Assembly (NCBI GenBank): GCA_019022495.1
Contig: JAFEKR010000009.1
Location: 1,054,001 to 1,118,000, forward strand
From: Epichloe hybrida
Taxonomy: Eukaryota; Ascomycota; Sordariomycetes; Hypocreales; Clavicipitaceae
DNA length: 64,000 nt
Reading direction: 5' to 3'
Below the pieces are notes generated by a model. It ran no database searches. It worked only from the letters and a program-made list of their open reading frames with translations, and was not told the DNA's origin. Shown piece by piece: positions 31,310 through 45,400 of this stretch (position 1 is the first letter of the stretch; each line of letters opens with the position of its first letter). A program made the position numbers and the translations under genes.

Positions 31310-34300
31310 TTACAAAAACGGACACCATCCAATATACATTGCCGTCAAATTTCGCGGATCCACGGCTTGTTTGATCAACTCCTCCACCTGACCCTCCACG
31401 CTCAGAGGAATGCTCTCGTTTGGTAATAAGCCCCGGACCTTTCTTTTAATACTGTCAACCACGCTCTGCGGCTGCAGTCTCACGCCTGCATCCCCTCGCC
31501 TCGAGCTTCTCTTTTCTTTTTGTAGATCCAGTGTCGGGTCGTAGATAAAGGACTCCAGGATAGTCATCAGCGTTTCTTCTTGCTGCCGCAGGATGCTCAG
31601 CGTGAGCTCGGAAGATTTCCTGAATGGACCCTCGTAGCCGTAGATTCCCATTGCCGCCACCATGTTGTGCGTGAGGCGGAACGGTACGCGTTCGGGCTTG
31701 GCAAAGGTCAAGCCTTTGTCAAACAGGCAGTTGAAGTCGACATGAAAGATGCCGCCGTTGCCTTCTTCCAGGTTGACGTTTTCGCCGTGGCGGTCGCCCA
31801 GACCAAGAATTGTTCCGACCATGGACATGACGGCGCAAGACCGCGTGTATTTTAACCGGGCCGCAAACCACGCCGATGGGTTGGGGAATTGTTGGATAAA
31901 CCACAGAGGGAGCAAGGGTGGGAATCGCCCGAGCACATCCTCTGTAAAGATCCGGATCTTGCTTTCAGACGCAGAGGCATCCTCCATCAACTGTCTCAAT
32001 GTATTGTAGTCAGGGAGGATCTTTTGCGAGGCATATAAACTTAGCAGTATGTCTCTCATCGTCTTGATGCCCGGTATCCATTCAATGATGCCGCACTCTT
32101 CGTTCAGGGGAACAACCGCATATGTTCGTATGTATAGTTGCCGTCTGCTTGATTCCGCATCTCTTTTCAAGGATCGATTGATTATGCCATTGAATTCCAT
32201 TAGACGCTGGTCTGTTCGAAGATCATCCTTTGGCTTGATAAGCAACATGTAGCTTTTGCCATCAGATCCTCGGGCAGTGAGGCGCCTTGGTTTCGCCAGC
32301 GAGCTCAGTACGAGAACATCATCCAAGAAGCAGTCTATTGTGACTACATCCCGAGAGAATGCCCTGTGCTTCCTCACATGCTCTGAAACGGCTGGCAACG
32401 TCGCAGTCAGCGAGCTTTCTACCGGGACCACCAGGGGACATGGTGCGCACTTGTGCTGGAAGCGGAGGTCGCGTGAGAGGCTGGCGTGTACTGTTTTATT
32501 CCCATGGAAGTCTCCATTTTGGCAAGCCAGAAGAAGCTGCTCCGCCAGCTTCTCACCAGCTCTGATGAGGTATTTCAAATCATGCGATGTGCCATCCACT
32601 TTGCCTGGAATAAAACGAAGAGCTTGTAGTATTTGTGTTCCTCGAGCTTTCCGCTCAGACACCTGTTTCGTCGTCATGATTCCGATCAAACTCCACAAAG
32701 CTTGTCGCGGGTGGTACTCAACTACCTTGGTAATTATCTTAATCAGGCAGTCGAAAACAGCCGCGTTCGGATGCGCAATTCTAGCCACGATTTGAGGGAG
32801 TGCTGTGTAGAATATGTACGCAGGCAATCGGGCAATGTACTTTTTCAAGAATTCGTGCAGCAGGTTTAGTTGCTCAACCCGTCGTTTCAGCAGCTCTCGA
32901 GAAAGCGATGCTTTGCCCTCGGGCGGCTTGTCCACTTGGGCACCCAAGTCTAGCCACAGAGTCAGGATTCTCGGTAGAGTCTGGTACAGGTACTTGGTTC
33001 CAGAATTGAGGGATCGCATATAGTTTTCAATGACTAATCTGGCGATTTCCCCCGTGACAAAATTGTCGCTTTGATCATCGGCCTTGAGGGGCTTCTCAGA
33101 CTCTAGAATCTTCTTGTAATGGCGCCCAAGAAAATAATGCCCCTTCTCCCAGGTTGAATACGTCTTGGGCGGTTGCTGATATTTTTCGCGCAGTGCGACG
33201 GCATGGGATTGTCCCGCGGCGTCCAGCCATTTGGCGAGCAAAAGCTGTGCTCTGGCTGTCAGCAACTTTTGCTGATTGTTCAACTTGGTCGTCCCTGTAC
33301 TCATAGACGGCCCCGTTTGGGTCATAAACTTGTTCCGCTCGATGGCTCCTTGCAGCATCTGGATGGCCTTTCGATGATGACTATCTCTCCAGAGCAGTTT
33401 CGCGTTCTCAATGGTAGCCGAGTCGTCGCCGAGACGCGACGCGTGCAAAACTGCATTGAATGATTGATGAAGCGAGCTTGTTTTGCGAGCCAGTCTGGCA
33501 CTCGATAACCAGAGCTTAGAGATATCCATATCGGTAAATTTAGGTCTGCAGACGGTTTCAAGTTAGTTGGCGATATGACGTCGAGCGTTCAGACGTTTGG
33601 GGAAAACGCTTACCTTGACAGCTCCATAGCAGCACGCCTGACGCCGAGCAGGTACTGTTTGTCACCGAAACGTCCACCTATGATCTCTAGCCGTCCGTCT
33701 AGCAAGGCTATAGTTTTCTGCCGATCATTCTCGCCCTCGGGGGCCACGATAGCTTCCAGATCCGTGAGCACATGGCATTTCAGTAAAAGATCGTGCGCTG
33801 CATTGAGCGATGCCGTGGCAGATGCCGTCATGGAAGAGGCTATCTTGGCTTGTATGCTTTGCATCGTTTTTTGGAAAGAATCGAAAGAATTCTTTCGATG
33901 TAAAGAGTCAAACAAAGTAGCAACGGACATGTTGAAGTCTTGAAGAACATCCCCCGGGTACCGAGCGATGAATTTGGCAAGACTGTCCCATCGACTTGTG
34001 GTCCACGCGGCTTCAACGGCAAAGGGCATCACCTTGCTGTCAGCAGAAGGGTCAGACTGCATGCCTCCGACATGATTGAAAAGCATATCATTCTGCCCTG
34101 CTTGTTTAAGACAATTGAGCAAATCAACCTGAACCTCGGTACTCCCGGGGTTCTCCGCCAGCTGCATTTCGTACCAAGTCTGAGCGGCAGACCACCTTCC
34201 AGCCTTTTTATGACTCAAGATCTGTTGGTTGATGTCCAGGGCTTGCAGCTGTGACGTTATACCCTCCAACCCATCCGGTTCATCAATGTTGGCGTAAATA

Positions 34301-37300
34301 TTCTGCAGTCTTTCCAGTAGGCGATTTCTTTCACCTGGCTCTCGTTTTTGCTGCTCCATTTTCTGGGCATGATGCTCCAAGTGAAACAGAGCTCGGGCAT
34401 ACTCATTGCAGTCGGTTGCGCGTTGCGAAATCAGCACCGCCGGTATGCGGTCCAGCAGGCCTTGCACTCGTGCTACACTCTCTTTTCCTTCTGAAGACAA
34501 TCGCCCGGCAGCTCGTTTCGCTTGTAACCATCTCATGGCGTAGTCGACACAGCCAAATACGGCATGACAGAAGCGCTTCATCTCCTCCCGTTCCACGTGC
34601 GAGGTATCGCCGTCAGGGTTATATTCCAATACTCGCAGCAGCTCGTTGATCATTCTATCCTTGTCTTCTTCGCTGCTGCTGGAACCAAGCAAGATGTGCA
34701 ACACCAGATATGGAAGAAGAAATTCAGCCATTGACAGGTCTTTGACTCGGATAACACGCTTTAGAGGCTCAAACAGCATTGAGCCAAAGGCGTTCTGTCC
34801 ATTCTCCAGCATATCCAGCACGAACGACCGCAGCCAGTTCCCGTAAGGCTTGCCTGGGCGGAATATGGGATATTCCACATTGACAGGCTGCATGGGGGCA
34901 ACCATGTAACGAGAACTAAGAAATGGTTGTAGTACTCCGCGCACATTTTCAGGGATTGCAATCCACTTCCTGTAAATTTCGCTTCCACCATGCATTCCGG
35001 TGTTCTTTATAGCACAGGCTGCTCCAATGTCGCACCTGTCTAGGAGAGTTTGCATAGCGTAAGAGAGAAACCCTTGAAGTTTTGTATCTGTCGCGGACAA
35101 GAATGAAGGCACCAATACTTCCTGCAAGAGGAACAACCCAAAGTCTGTCATCTCCTCACCTTCTTCGAAATTGTTCAAAACCACGATAGAACGTTGTTCC
35201 CTGACTGATTCAATCTGATTAGAGTCCAAGCAACCAATCAGTCCCATGCTTTGGACACAAAGGCGAGCAATGTCCATTTGCAACCCACTATATCTGCAGG
35301 CACAGTCAAGCAATGACCGCAACATCGTAGTTATAGCACTATCAGGTCGTTGGCTCACGGTCGAGGTGTACAAAGCGCTCTGGTTATCCCTCAGATATGG
35401 CACAAGCTCAGTCAGAGCCTGATGAACCACACCTGAACTGTCATGAGCCACTCTTTCTGCAAAAATCTCAAGTGCCTCTTCCATGGCCAAAGGTGGACGC
35501 ATTGCAGCAAGCTTCCTCTCTACTTCCTGAAGGTTTTTGCAGCTCGCAAGGGATGGTAGTTTGCTTATGTGTATCTCCACCGTAGCTCCATGTTTGCTTA
35601 GCAGCGATAGAAGCATTTTTTTGGCAACATCTGCGCTGGCGGGACTGAAATCCTGCCAATATCGGCTAATAATGAAGAAGGTGGTTTCGAGAAGCGCCTC
35701 AATATCCTCTTCTTCAAAATGAGCAAGCATAGAAGCCCAGCAGCACAAGCTTGCGTCGCGTAGTGGTTCTTGAGCTATTGCAGCCAGCAAACACGCCGAA
35801 ATCTGCTTGACCTCTTAGCCGAGAAACGGTTGTAGGTTTACGTCGGGACGAACCTGTGGCCTTGCTATTCTGGCATGGTGCATACACACTTTGATCATCT
35901 CTTCTAGAGCACCGATGCTGATTCGTTGCTCCGTGACTGGGGTTTGGAGAGACACTGAGTCGTTGATGACATCTGTAAGTCGAGGCATGAGACCCAAAAT
36001 GTGAGGTTGTAGGAAGCGACCAATGGGGTTTCCCTTTCTGCCCTTCATTTCTTCATTCGCGCTGAGAATTGTGGTTGCCATGAAGTGGAGGGCACGACGA
36101 ACCTTGACCTCTCAGTAACAGGAAGACAGTGTTGGTGCGGAACAGGCTTGTCAAAGACTTACCAATAATTTTTTTGTTTCGTCTGCATTCGCTGCCGCCT
36201 TTAGAAGCTCCAACGCAATGACAACGGGCTCCATTCGAAACATTTCCAACAGTGAGACAGTGAGGAAACCGGGAGATACTTGGTCTAACCGGGATTTCGT
36301 GAACTCTTCAATGTTGTCGGGGTCTTGAACTAACAGTAACGCCAGTGTTGATGCTAGGTTTGGGGCATCCATTATAACTTTGGATAGATCATTGTCTTGC
36401 CGAGCTTCGGCAATCCTCTGAATGACGTCCTGACGCTTGTCGAGAACAAGCCAGGGCAATGCATGCGTCTGTATCAGCAACAGGAGCTCATTGACCGATA
36501 TTCGTAGTAGTTCTGCAATTACACGGCTTCGCTGAGGCCGCTGAATCATGTCCTTGGTGGCCAGGTAAGCAAGACTTTTCCAGAATGGTTCGAATAGCCG
36601 CCTCGGGGTCGTATTGCGAGCTTCCGCCAGATTGAGGACTTCATTGAATGCAAAAGCTGAAACAACATTGTTGCTGCTGCCCAAGTATTCAACAAGTTGA
36701 ATGAGCACCAAGTTGAGCTCTTCTTCACAGGCCACTCGACCAATTTGGCCCCATGCCATGATTCTCGTTTCTACCAAGTGTGGATTTTGGGCGTCTTGCC
36801 CAGATGACGATTTAAGCAGAGCAATAGTATTTTGTCGATTTCGAGCAATTAGCTCATGCAGCTCACGATTTGCTGCGCCGAATGGTTTTGACCGCACGAA
36901 TTCGCCAAGCGTTCGTCCAGCAGCTATGCGCAATTCTCTGACAGAACTATTCAACGCTTGCAGACACCATTGTCCTGGAGCAGATGTCTCCAGATTTAAA
37001 AACATGGGATCTTCACAATGAGCTATGAGCCTTTTAAGAGCTATCATGGCAGCAACCCTCGTTTGTCTTGATTCCACAAAAGAAGATGCTTGGACAAGTT
37101 TCGAAAAAATGGACCGACTAATGACCTTGCTCGTCTGGTATTGTGGGTTGTTATGCCTGGGTTCGCGAGCAAACTCACAGATAGAGCACAAGCCTCCCCC
37201 CGAAGTTTCTGTTGACACCGCTCCCGAGTCGTCACTGATGCAAGATATTCTGGCCAGTAAATCGAGCGCAAGACACTGACCGCTGCTGGCGCAGTTGGCG

Positions 37301-39025
37301 AACTTCTCCCTGCGGCTAGTTAGAAGAGTGCGGAGGAACAAGTGTGAACGCGTTGCTCACAGAACCATTTCTTCGGGAATCGCTGCATCAGTGTCCTCGT
37401 TCCAGCTCATATCCAGTGCTTCATAGAGAGCCCTGATAAGACGGACCAGTGAATCTGAACTCGGTCCCGTTACTCTTTGTTTCTTTTGAACGCCACCAGA
37501 AGGACTTTGTTGGTGAAAACTCAATTGGAGACGCTCAGCTGACTTCCGAACTTCTTCGTCTTCAAAGCGTGACGGACGGGTCTCTTCGTCAAACGTGATT
37601 TCGGATGATGCGTAGACTGTTTGTCGTAATAGATTTGTACATCGCTGGAGAAGGTGAGCATAGGCATTAATTACTTAGAGAGGTCCGACTTTACATACCC
37701 AAACATCTGTTCCATCTGCGATTGTTGGGTGTTGTGATGAGAGCAGCGATATTTCTTGTAAAAGTTTCGAAGCTGACATTCGTGCGATAGAATAGGACTC
37801 TAACGCAGCACCAGATAGTTCAAGCAGTGCCTGGCAGTACACTCGTCTTGCCCCCTTATTTGCATCGCTATTTTGCACCAGATCCTCGGGGGAAAAGACC
37901 ATCTCGGTGCACAGCAGGATCAAAAGAGCATGTGATTTGTTTTTGAACTTTGATGAAAGATCCTTATCTTTCTCAATACCACGTGAAATTTCCAGTATCA
38001 TCTCGATTATGGGAATAGGTGAGCTTGGGTCGGCTGAATGCCAGCGTTTCTGTGTGTTTCGCATATCTAGCCACGCATCCAACAACCAAGTCGTCGTCTG
38101 TGTAAATACGGCCATACTGGAAAACGTAGAATCGTGAGACATTATTGGATATGCAATCACCTTCGTCAGGCTTTCTATATGTCGGAGCGCCTGGGACGAA
38201 GAAGGAATCTCATATGATAGTCGCCCGGCATTCTGGACATGCCCACCCAAAATTTGACCGAGCGCAAATTGAGACGGAAGACGAATTGGAACAAAGGACT
38301 TCGGTTCGGATGGGTTGAGCGCTGGGTTGTGTAGTTCATCGATGGCGCCTAAACCGATTTAGCATCAACACCTTGTCGCATGGTGCGCAGCAGTCTGAAT
38401 TGTCTGAATTCTTACCGGCAACGCAAGTCCGCAGATACAAAACAAAACAGGGGCCGAGCGACCAGAGCTCGCCCACCCGTGATATAATTAGAAGCAGGTA
38501 CTGTAGAAATCCCTCTAGAGAGCCTTCAAGTTCTCGAATTAGGTCATGCCCGAGAAACCGGAGCAGGTATGGAAGCAGCCATACCCAAAGTGGCTCCTCG
38601 CCTCTATTGAATAGTGCTTTGGAACCAGTCTTGTAAATGAGTACAGAAGGTGTTTCTTTGATTGTGAATCTTAGGAAATTGATCGCCTTCACAGCTTCGG
38701 CGTGTACATGCGCTTTGTTCACGAATGGATCGTCCAACTTGATGCCATCCAAAGCCACGCGGCAATACACATAAATCAGCATATGATTGTGCTCAACTCG
38801 ATCAGCTTGGGAAACGAGCAACTCTGGATGATCCTTCACTCTTTGTATCGCCGCAAAGAGACCTTTTAGTTCATGGCTCTCATCTGATCGTGAGGATTTT
38901 GCAGAAGTAGATATGTTTTCAACGAGCTGCGCAGCCAGAGTCGATGGCGGTGGTCCGTCTCCCGCGGTGCCCGCACCACCGTGTCGAGCTAGCTGAGCCG
39001 AGTTCCCACGGGAGTTTTGCGCCAT
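31310..39025 (-). CDS. uvsB: ATR-type checkpoint kinase (Mec1/UVSB)
   Basis: Seven exons (39025-38416, 38348-37699, 37644-37361, 37315-36163, 36102-35854, 35802-33614, 33545-31310) encode 2456 residues, all phases consistent. The long helical-repeat N-terminus leads into a UME/FAT region. The PI3K-like kinase domain near the C-terminus shows YMLLIKPKDDLRTDQRL, the catalytic loop GLGDRHGENVNL and FHVDFNCLFDKG. The protein ends with the FATC domain (NLTAMYIGWCPFL). It senses RPA-coated single-stranded DNA with an ATRIP-type partner and triggers the replication and damage checkpoint. A TAA in frame between exons 5 and 6 lies inside a 51-base intron (35853-35803), so the gene is intact. Two CACGTG boxes lie 118-131 bases upstream of the start. 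Confidence 0.97.
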
Positions 39026-39462
39026 CTCTTAATCAGCATTGTGCATCGGGCGCATCTGAAGCTATTGTCACTGGTGTATGGGAAGTCTGGCTCACAAAAT
39101 GCGGTGCCTCTCTGCGAGACGCGATGCACCGGAGGTGAGTGACACGTGCTCACGTGACATATCGAACCACTTTATCCGCCTGGGTAGGCATTATTATGCA
39201 ATAAAAGGGGAATGGATTGGCGCGCCACCTCCAACCTCTTTCTACAATGGCGTGGAATTGAACATGTAATCTCATTGAATCATCTTCTTTCATTCATATG
39301 CCCCAATGCTACGTAAACATGAAGAGCCCGCCTTATCCAGGCCATTATACCAAATCCCCGACCCTATTCCTTGTACTGCCAAAACTTTACCAGCACCATG
39401 AAACACCAGAAGCAACCTATACTAACGCCAACACAAAATATGCCAGTTCCTTTCGTTCAACT
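39026..39462. promoter_or_regulatory. ATR gene promoter with paired E-boxes
   Basis: 437 bases between the ATR start and the myosin stop. Two CACGTG E-boxes, 39143-39148 and 39151-39156, are separated by two bases (GACACGTGCTCACGTGAC), about 120-130 bases upstream of the start codon. No other gene is present. Confidence 0.5.
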
Positions 39463-42400
39463 TCAAATAAATCCCTTGGTCAAGCTTGGTACCCTATTGA
39501 TACTGCTTGTTCTGTTAATATCTGGGCTTTCGAGCCGTTTGCGTAGACTGCCGACTACTGAGCTTTTCTCAGACCGAAGTCCCTTCCAGCCCTCGAGCTC
39601 TTTCTCCAAACGGAGTGCCTTCTCCTTCTCTTCCCGGAGCTCTCGTTCTGCACGTCTCGCTGATAATTGAGTGGTGGATTCTGAAGCTTGGAGGTCGTCA
39701 ATTGTTTTTAAGAGCTTATCAACCTTGTCACGCATCCGGTTCACATCCTCAGACAGTTGCGTATTTTGCTTCTCTTTGCGTTCAATCTGTGACTGAAGAT
39801 CTTTCACGGCACGATCTATGTTCCTGTTCGATCTTTGTGATTTTGATCGCTCTGTTTCGTGATCTTCAAGCTGGGATTCAAGCTAGAGTGGGGGGTCAGT
39901 ATCCTTCATCCAGTGACATGACGTGGTAATGAACTCACATCTTGAATACGTTTGTGCAGGAACTTGATGTCCTGGCTTGCACTAGAGAAGCCTTTGGTCT
40001 CGAAATCTATCAGCTTGAGCTGGGATTCATTGAGGCTTTTCTCGAGATTAGCTTTCTTCTTTTGAAGCTCTGTGCTTGCCTCACGCTCCGCTGCGATTTC
40101 CTTTTGAATTTCAGAAACCAAAGCTTCAGCCCGCCTCATCTTTTCAACTGCGGCGACGGCGACATCTTGCTGGTGGGCGAGATTGGACTTTAGGTCCAAG
40201 ACTTCCTTATCTATGGTCGCAGCATCTCGAAGAGATGGACTCTCGCCCTTGACCAGCTCTTCCAAGCCATTCTTTGCCTCTTCGAGGCGCGCTTCAATAC
40301 TGCGCTTCTCTCTTAGAAGTAGATCGCGCTCGGATGTGATCTCGTCAACAGATGATCGCAATGTTCGCACTTGAGACAAAAGTGATACAACCTTGCCTTG
40401 CGCTTCATTGTGTGCACTAACAGCTTCGTCCCGCGAGGAAGCAACGTCAGCAAGAGTGGACTCTAGGCGCGACTTTTCCTTGGACCAAGTCGAACTATTC
40501 AAAACTTCATCATCCCATTTGGAGCGGAGTTCGTCAAGCTCTTCACGGAGTCGCGCAATCTCAGCTTGCTTATAGAGTTTCTCTTCTCGAGCCAGATCGA
40601 GTTCCTTGGTAAGAGTCGTGAACTCTGCCTGATACTTCTTTCTGGTCTGCTCCATACTTGATTCCTTGTCCTCAATGTCCATGGCACGCTGGCTGCGGTA
40701 ATCCTCGAGCTCATGCTGCAGGCGTTTCTTGACTTGTGTAACAGATTCAAGATCTGTGGAAATATCTTCAATGCGCTCTTCCAGGCGTTGATTCTGACGT
40801 TGCAAGTCTTCTATCATGGCATCCGTTTTTTCACGCTCCGCCATGACCTCGCTGCACGTGTTTTCTGATTCCTTTGCCTGAGATTTGGCAAACTGCTCGG
40901 CTCGGCTAGCCTTTAGGACGGCAATCTCAGCCTGCTCAAGCTTGCCGAAGTACTCGTCCGCTCGACTCTTATAAGTCTCAAGACTAGCGGTTACGTCAAC
41001 GAGTTTTGACGTCTCTGCATCGAGTCGAATTTGAAGCTCGGTGTATTCTTGAAGTAGCTGGCTACGACTTTGAGCCTCTTGTTCTCGAGCCATCGTCATT
41101 TCCTGAAGGTCAGACTTGGAATCGCGGAGCTCGACTTCCAACTTGGCTCTGTCATGCCGCATCTTGTCGAAATGAGACTTGACATCAGTCAGCTCGGCGA
41201 CAGCATCCTTATGGCTATGCAACAAAGCGCGTCGCGACTCCTCTTGGCTATTGAAAACGTCTAAGATCTCCTCATGAGATCTTGCTTGAATATCCCGTAA
41301 GGAAAGCTCCCCAGTGCGAATATTCTTCTCCAGGGCAGACACCTTCTTACTTGAGTCGTCGAGCATATCATGTAGCCTGCTGTTGGCCTTTTCCAGCTTT
41401 TGCATGCGACTCGCAGAGGGATTCTGGTCGCCAAATGTTTCTGGCACGGGAGTGCCACGGTCAAGCTGACTTTGGAGATGGCGGTTTTGCATCTGAGAAA
41501 TTTGTAGTTGATTCTGAAGCTCTTCAACTTCAGCCTTCAAGTCCATACGGTTGTTAACGGCAAATGTATCTACCGTTTTGTCTGACTTGCCAGTGTCATG
41601 AAGCTCGATGATTTCGTGACTACCTTTCTTTGGTGTCGATGTGTTAGAGAAGCGACGCGTGTTGATCTTAACAGCTCGTCGCTGAGTCGGTGAGCCATTG
41701 AAAGGGACTTCGTTCAGATGGATCTCCTCCAATTTTGGCCGACTGGGGCTCTCATGTCGCCCAGCGCGAAGTTCTGCAATCTGACTTTCCGCGTTGGCTC
41801 TGGCAGCTGACTGGACGCGAAGATTTTGCTGCAACTCTTCCATCTTACGCACCAAATCGAAATTTTTAAGAAGTGCCCTTTGGTTGCTGTCCTCCGATGG
41901 CGGAGGTATACGGACTTCCGGGTTAACAGTTCTCAGAGCATTGAGCATCTGCGACCGCAAGTCCTGAAGTTCCTGGTCTCTGGCATCTAAAGTAGCTTGC
42001 AAAGTACGGACAGTCGCTTGCGATTGGGTGCGCAACTGTTTCTCGGATTCAATCGTCCTGTTGGCTTCGGCAAGCTTGACGGTGAAATTTGAAGACGCCT
42101 TTTCTGCGTTTCTGCTCGACTGAACCTCTCTGGCTACTTCATGATTGAGATCCTCGAGGTTGAGTTGCAGCTTTTCCGTCTTCTTCTCCAGAGACGCGAC
42201 GTTAAGCTGAGCCTCACCAAGCTGCTTATTCAAGTTGGCGTTCTGTTCTTCCAATCTGGATTTTTCCTTTTGTAAACCGATGATCTGTCCACGGGAGGCT
42301 TCATTGGCCCGAGCAGTCGACCTCGCAATCTCGAGTCCCTTTTGCTGTAGCTTATTCAGGAGCGACTTGTTGTCATTCTCCGAAGCTGCCAATCGACTTT

Positions 42401-45400
42401 TGACCGTGGTGAGCTCTCGCTCCATCCTCTCTTTGGCTTGGTCATTCTTCAAGCCAAATTCACCAGATGACGCAATCAATTTGTTTAGGTTTTCGATTTG
42501 ATTGTTGAGTTTGGCGCACTCGTCTTCGAACCATCGGAGTCGATCGTGAGCGGCATCCAAATCTTTTCGTAGACTGTCCTCTCTTTCTCTGGCCATCTTT
42601 GAGGCTTGACGCTCTCCGGAAATTTCAGCTTGCAGGCGGGCTTCTTCAGCTTGTTGCTTCTCCACTCGGAGTCGTCGAATCTCATCTCGGGCCTCGTCTC
42701 GCTCTTTCTCAACAGCAGTCCGAGCCTCCATCGTCCTTCTCAGAGTATCCTGCTGGACATAGAGTTCTTTCTCAATGACAATCTTGGACTCATTCAAGGT
42801 ATCATACTCTTCCTTGAGAGATTGGTACTTGTGTTCGCCCAGCAGCATAACGTCATCTCGAGACTGACGCTCTCTACTTAAATCCATTTGGGCGTTGTAC
42901 AGCTCCTCCTTCAGATCTTTAATTTGGGCTTCAAGAAGCGATCGGTTCTCATCTGCTTGGGCATCTTCCGAAAGTCTAGCAGCCAGTAGCGACTTGGCTT
43001 CTTCAGCTTCGCGTTCGAGTTGGGATTGCTTCGATCTCATGGCATCCAACTCTGCCTGAACGTCACGAAACTTGCTCGTGACTTTGTTTTTTTCTTCCGA
43101 CAAGGTCTTCATCTGGTCTTCCAAAGTGCGGCGCTCCGTTTCGAATTTTCGTTTGTCACTTCGAAGCAGGGCGAGTTCACTTTCTTTGCTTCTCACCAGA
43201 TCTTCGTAGTCGGTCGAGGTTTTGGAAAGCTGGGAGAGTTGCTGCTTGACATCCCTGTTCTCTTTGCTAAGACGAGACTCCAGTATCTTTGCCGCGTCTA
43301 CTTCCTTTTGGGCGTTGTGGAGTTTGGCCTGGGTGTCTTGGTCGATTTGAAGCAGCTTGCCCTCCAAATCTTGCGCCTTTCGATCTTTTAGACTCAGCTG
43401 GCTCTGAAGGACCTTGATTTGGTCAGCAAGAGCAGCTTCTTGCTCGCTTCGCTCAGATTGCTTTTGTAAAATCTCCTTCATGGCGTCCTCAAGCTCTAAT
43501 GATTTTTCGGATAGCTTGCTCTTTTCTTCCTCCAGTTTGCCAATCAGTGACGCCGCCTGTTCAAGCTGGAGCCTGAACTTCTCGACATCCTCTTCGGCTC
43601 GACGTTTGGCCTCCATGAGGTCATCGAGCTGATCTTCGAGCCTCTCCTGGTCGTCAATAGCACCAGAAAGCTTCTCTTCAAGCTCAGACTCGCGATTCTG
43701 AAGGCGTTTAAATATTTCTTCTTTATCTAACGCGAGGGCTCGCTCGCTCTCCAGAGTCTGCTGAATGCGCATCATTTCAGCATGGGTATTGCGGCGATCG
43801 TCTTCTAACTTGTCACGCTGCGCGGCATCAAGTCTCATCCTTTCGTTCAGTTGCTTGATCATGACGTCTCTTTTCTTTACTTCAGTAGCAGTGCGGGTAG
43901 CTCCAAGCAGGGGTTTCATCTTCATGATAAGTTGCCACCAAGGATTTTCAGCAAGGTCCAGGTAAACGTTGAAGTTTCTCTGAATGATCCTGGTAGCTTC
44001 GGTTCGGAAAAGCCTTTTGTACGCTGCTCGTCTTTGGGTGAAGCCTCTGGCTACCGATTGGAACCGTGCCATAATTTCTGTGATCAAAGCGTCCCGTTGC
44101 TCCTCGAGCTCTGCCAGAACGCCTGCGCGGAAGAAGACTTTTGTGATTCCAACGCGATACAGTGTTTTGTCAAGGCCAATTTTGTTCAACATGATGGTTG
44201 CAGCGGCTTGACTTTCGAGATATCCTGTAGGCATATTTGAGCAGAGCACTTCATACCGCTGGCGAAACTCGGTAAAAGGAAGCCTGTTGGGGAAGCCTGT
44301 CCGCGCGATTCGTATACCTTCCAAGACACCGTTGCAACGCAACTGATCGAGTACAAGGAGGTTGTTGAATTGCTTCGGTCGTTTCTTATGGTTTGGCAGA
44401 ATGCATCGGACAAAGTGGGGGTGCGTCGAATGCAGCTGATTCATGAGACTGTGCAGTTGTTCCTTGTGTCTCTGGGCAACTGTTCGGAAAAGCCCCTTCT
44501 TCACTCGACTTCGACTACCCCCGTATTCCTCGTCTGTGTCAGCACAGTCAGCGAATAGCTCACTGACATGACCGTCAGAGGAGGAGGCAAGAAGTCGTGT
44601 GATATTATCGTTGAGAGGATCCTTGTTCTTCTCAAGCCAGCCTTCCGTAGAGTATTCTACTTCAGCGGCATAATGTGTAAGAAGAAACCCTTGACCCAGG
44701 CGAGAAGGTCGATATTTGCCTGACTTCTTATCCCATAGTGAATGCAGCTTCTCGGTGAAGGACTTGTCCGTGGCTTTTGGCATAACGCAATCTTCGTCGA
44801 GACAGGAAAAGATACCAATCGGGTTGGGCAATTCGATAAGATCGATAGTCGGCTGCAAGTCTCGGCCAAAATCTATGAACTGCCATTCTATCTGCTCTCG
44901 GGCGTATTCTTCTTGCTCCAGAACGAACATATGATGATTGAAGAACTGCTGAAGCTTCTCGTTGGTGTAATTGATACAAAGCTGTTCAAAGCTATTCTCT
45001 TCGAAGATTTCGAATCCAGCAATATCCAGGACCCCGATGAAATGCGAGTCTTCAAGACCCATGCCGGTCCTGTCAAGCTGTCGGTTGATTCGTGAAACAA
45101 GATCTCCGAAGCCGCGTTCGTAGATACCCTTCGACAGAGCATCGAGGCTAAGACGAACCTGTTCTGGGGTTTGGACCTTTTCAACCCATTCCCTTCCGGC
45201 TTTAACCTTGGGATGAAGGAGGCTCTGAATGAAAGGCTCTACGGGAACACCGAGGAGTTTGCACACAGTCGCTGCCTGTTGCTTGGATTCAGGGGTCAGG
45301 CGAGCCTGGTCGGCAGCCCGACTTTCCTTGACAACCTCGATGTTGCCCAAATGGAGTACTGCTGCAATAGTGCGAAGAATCGAGAGCTGCTCTCCGTCAG

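Noticed and set aside
35803..35853. In-frame TAA in the middle of the ATR kinase coding region, suggesting a truncated gene
   Set aside because: A 51-base intron (GTTCGT...GCAG) in phase 0 removes it and restores RIARPQ|ISACLLAA, which fits the family.
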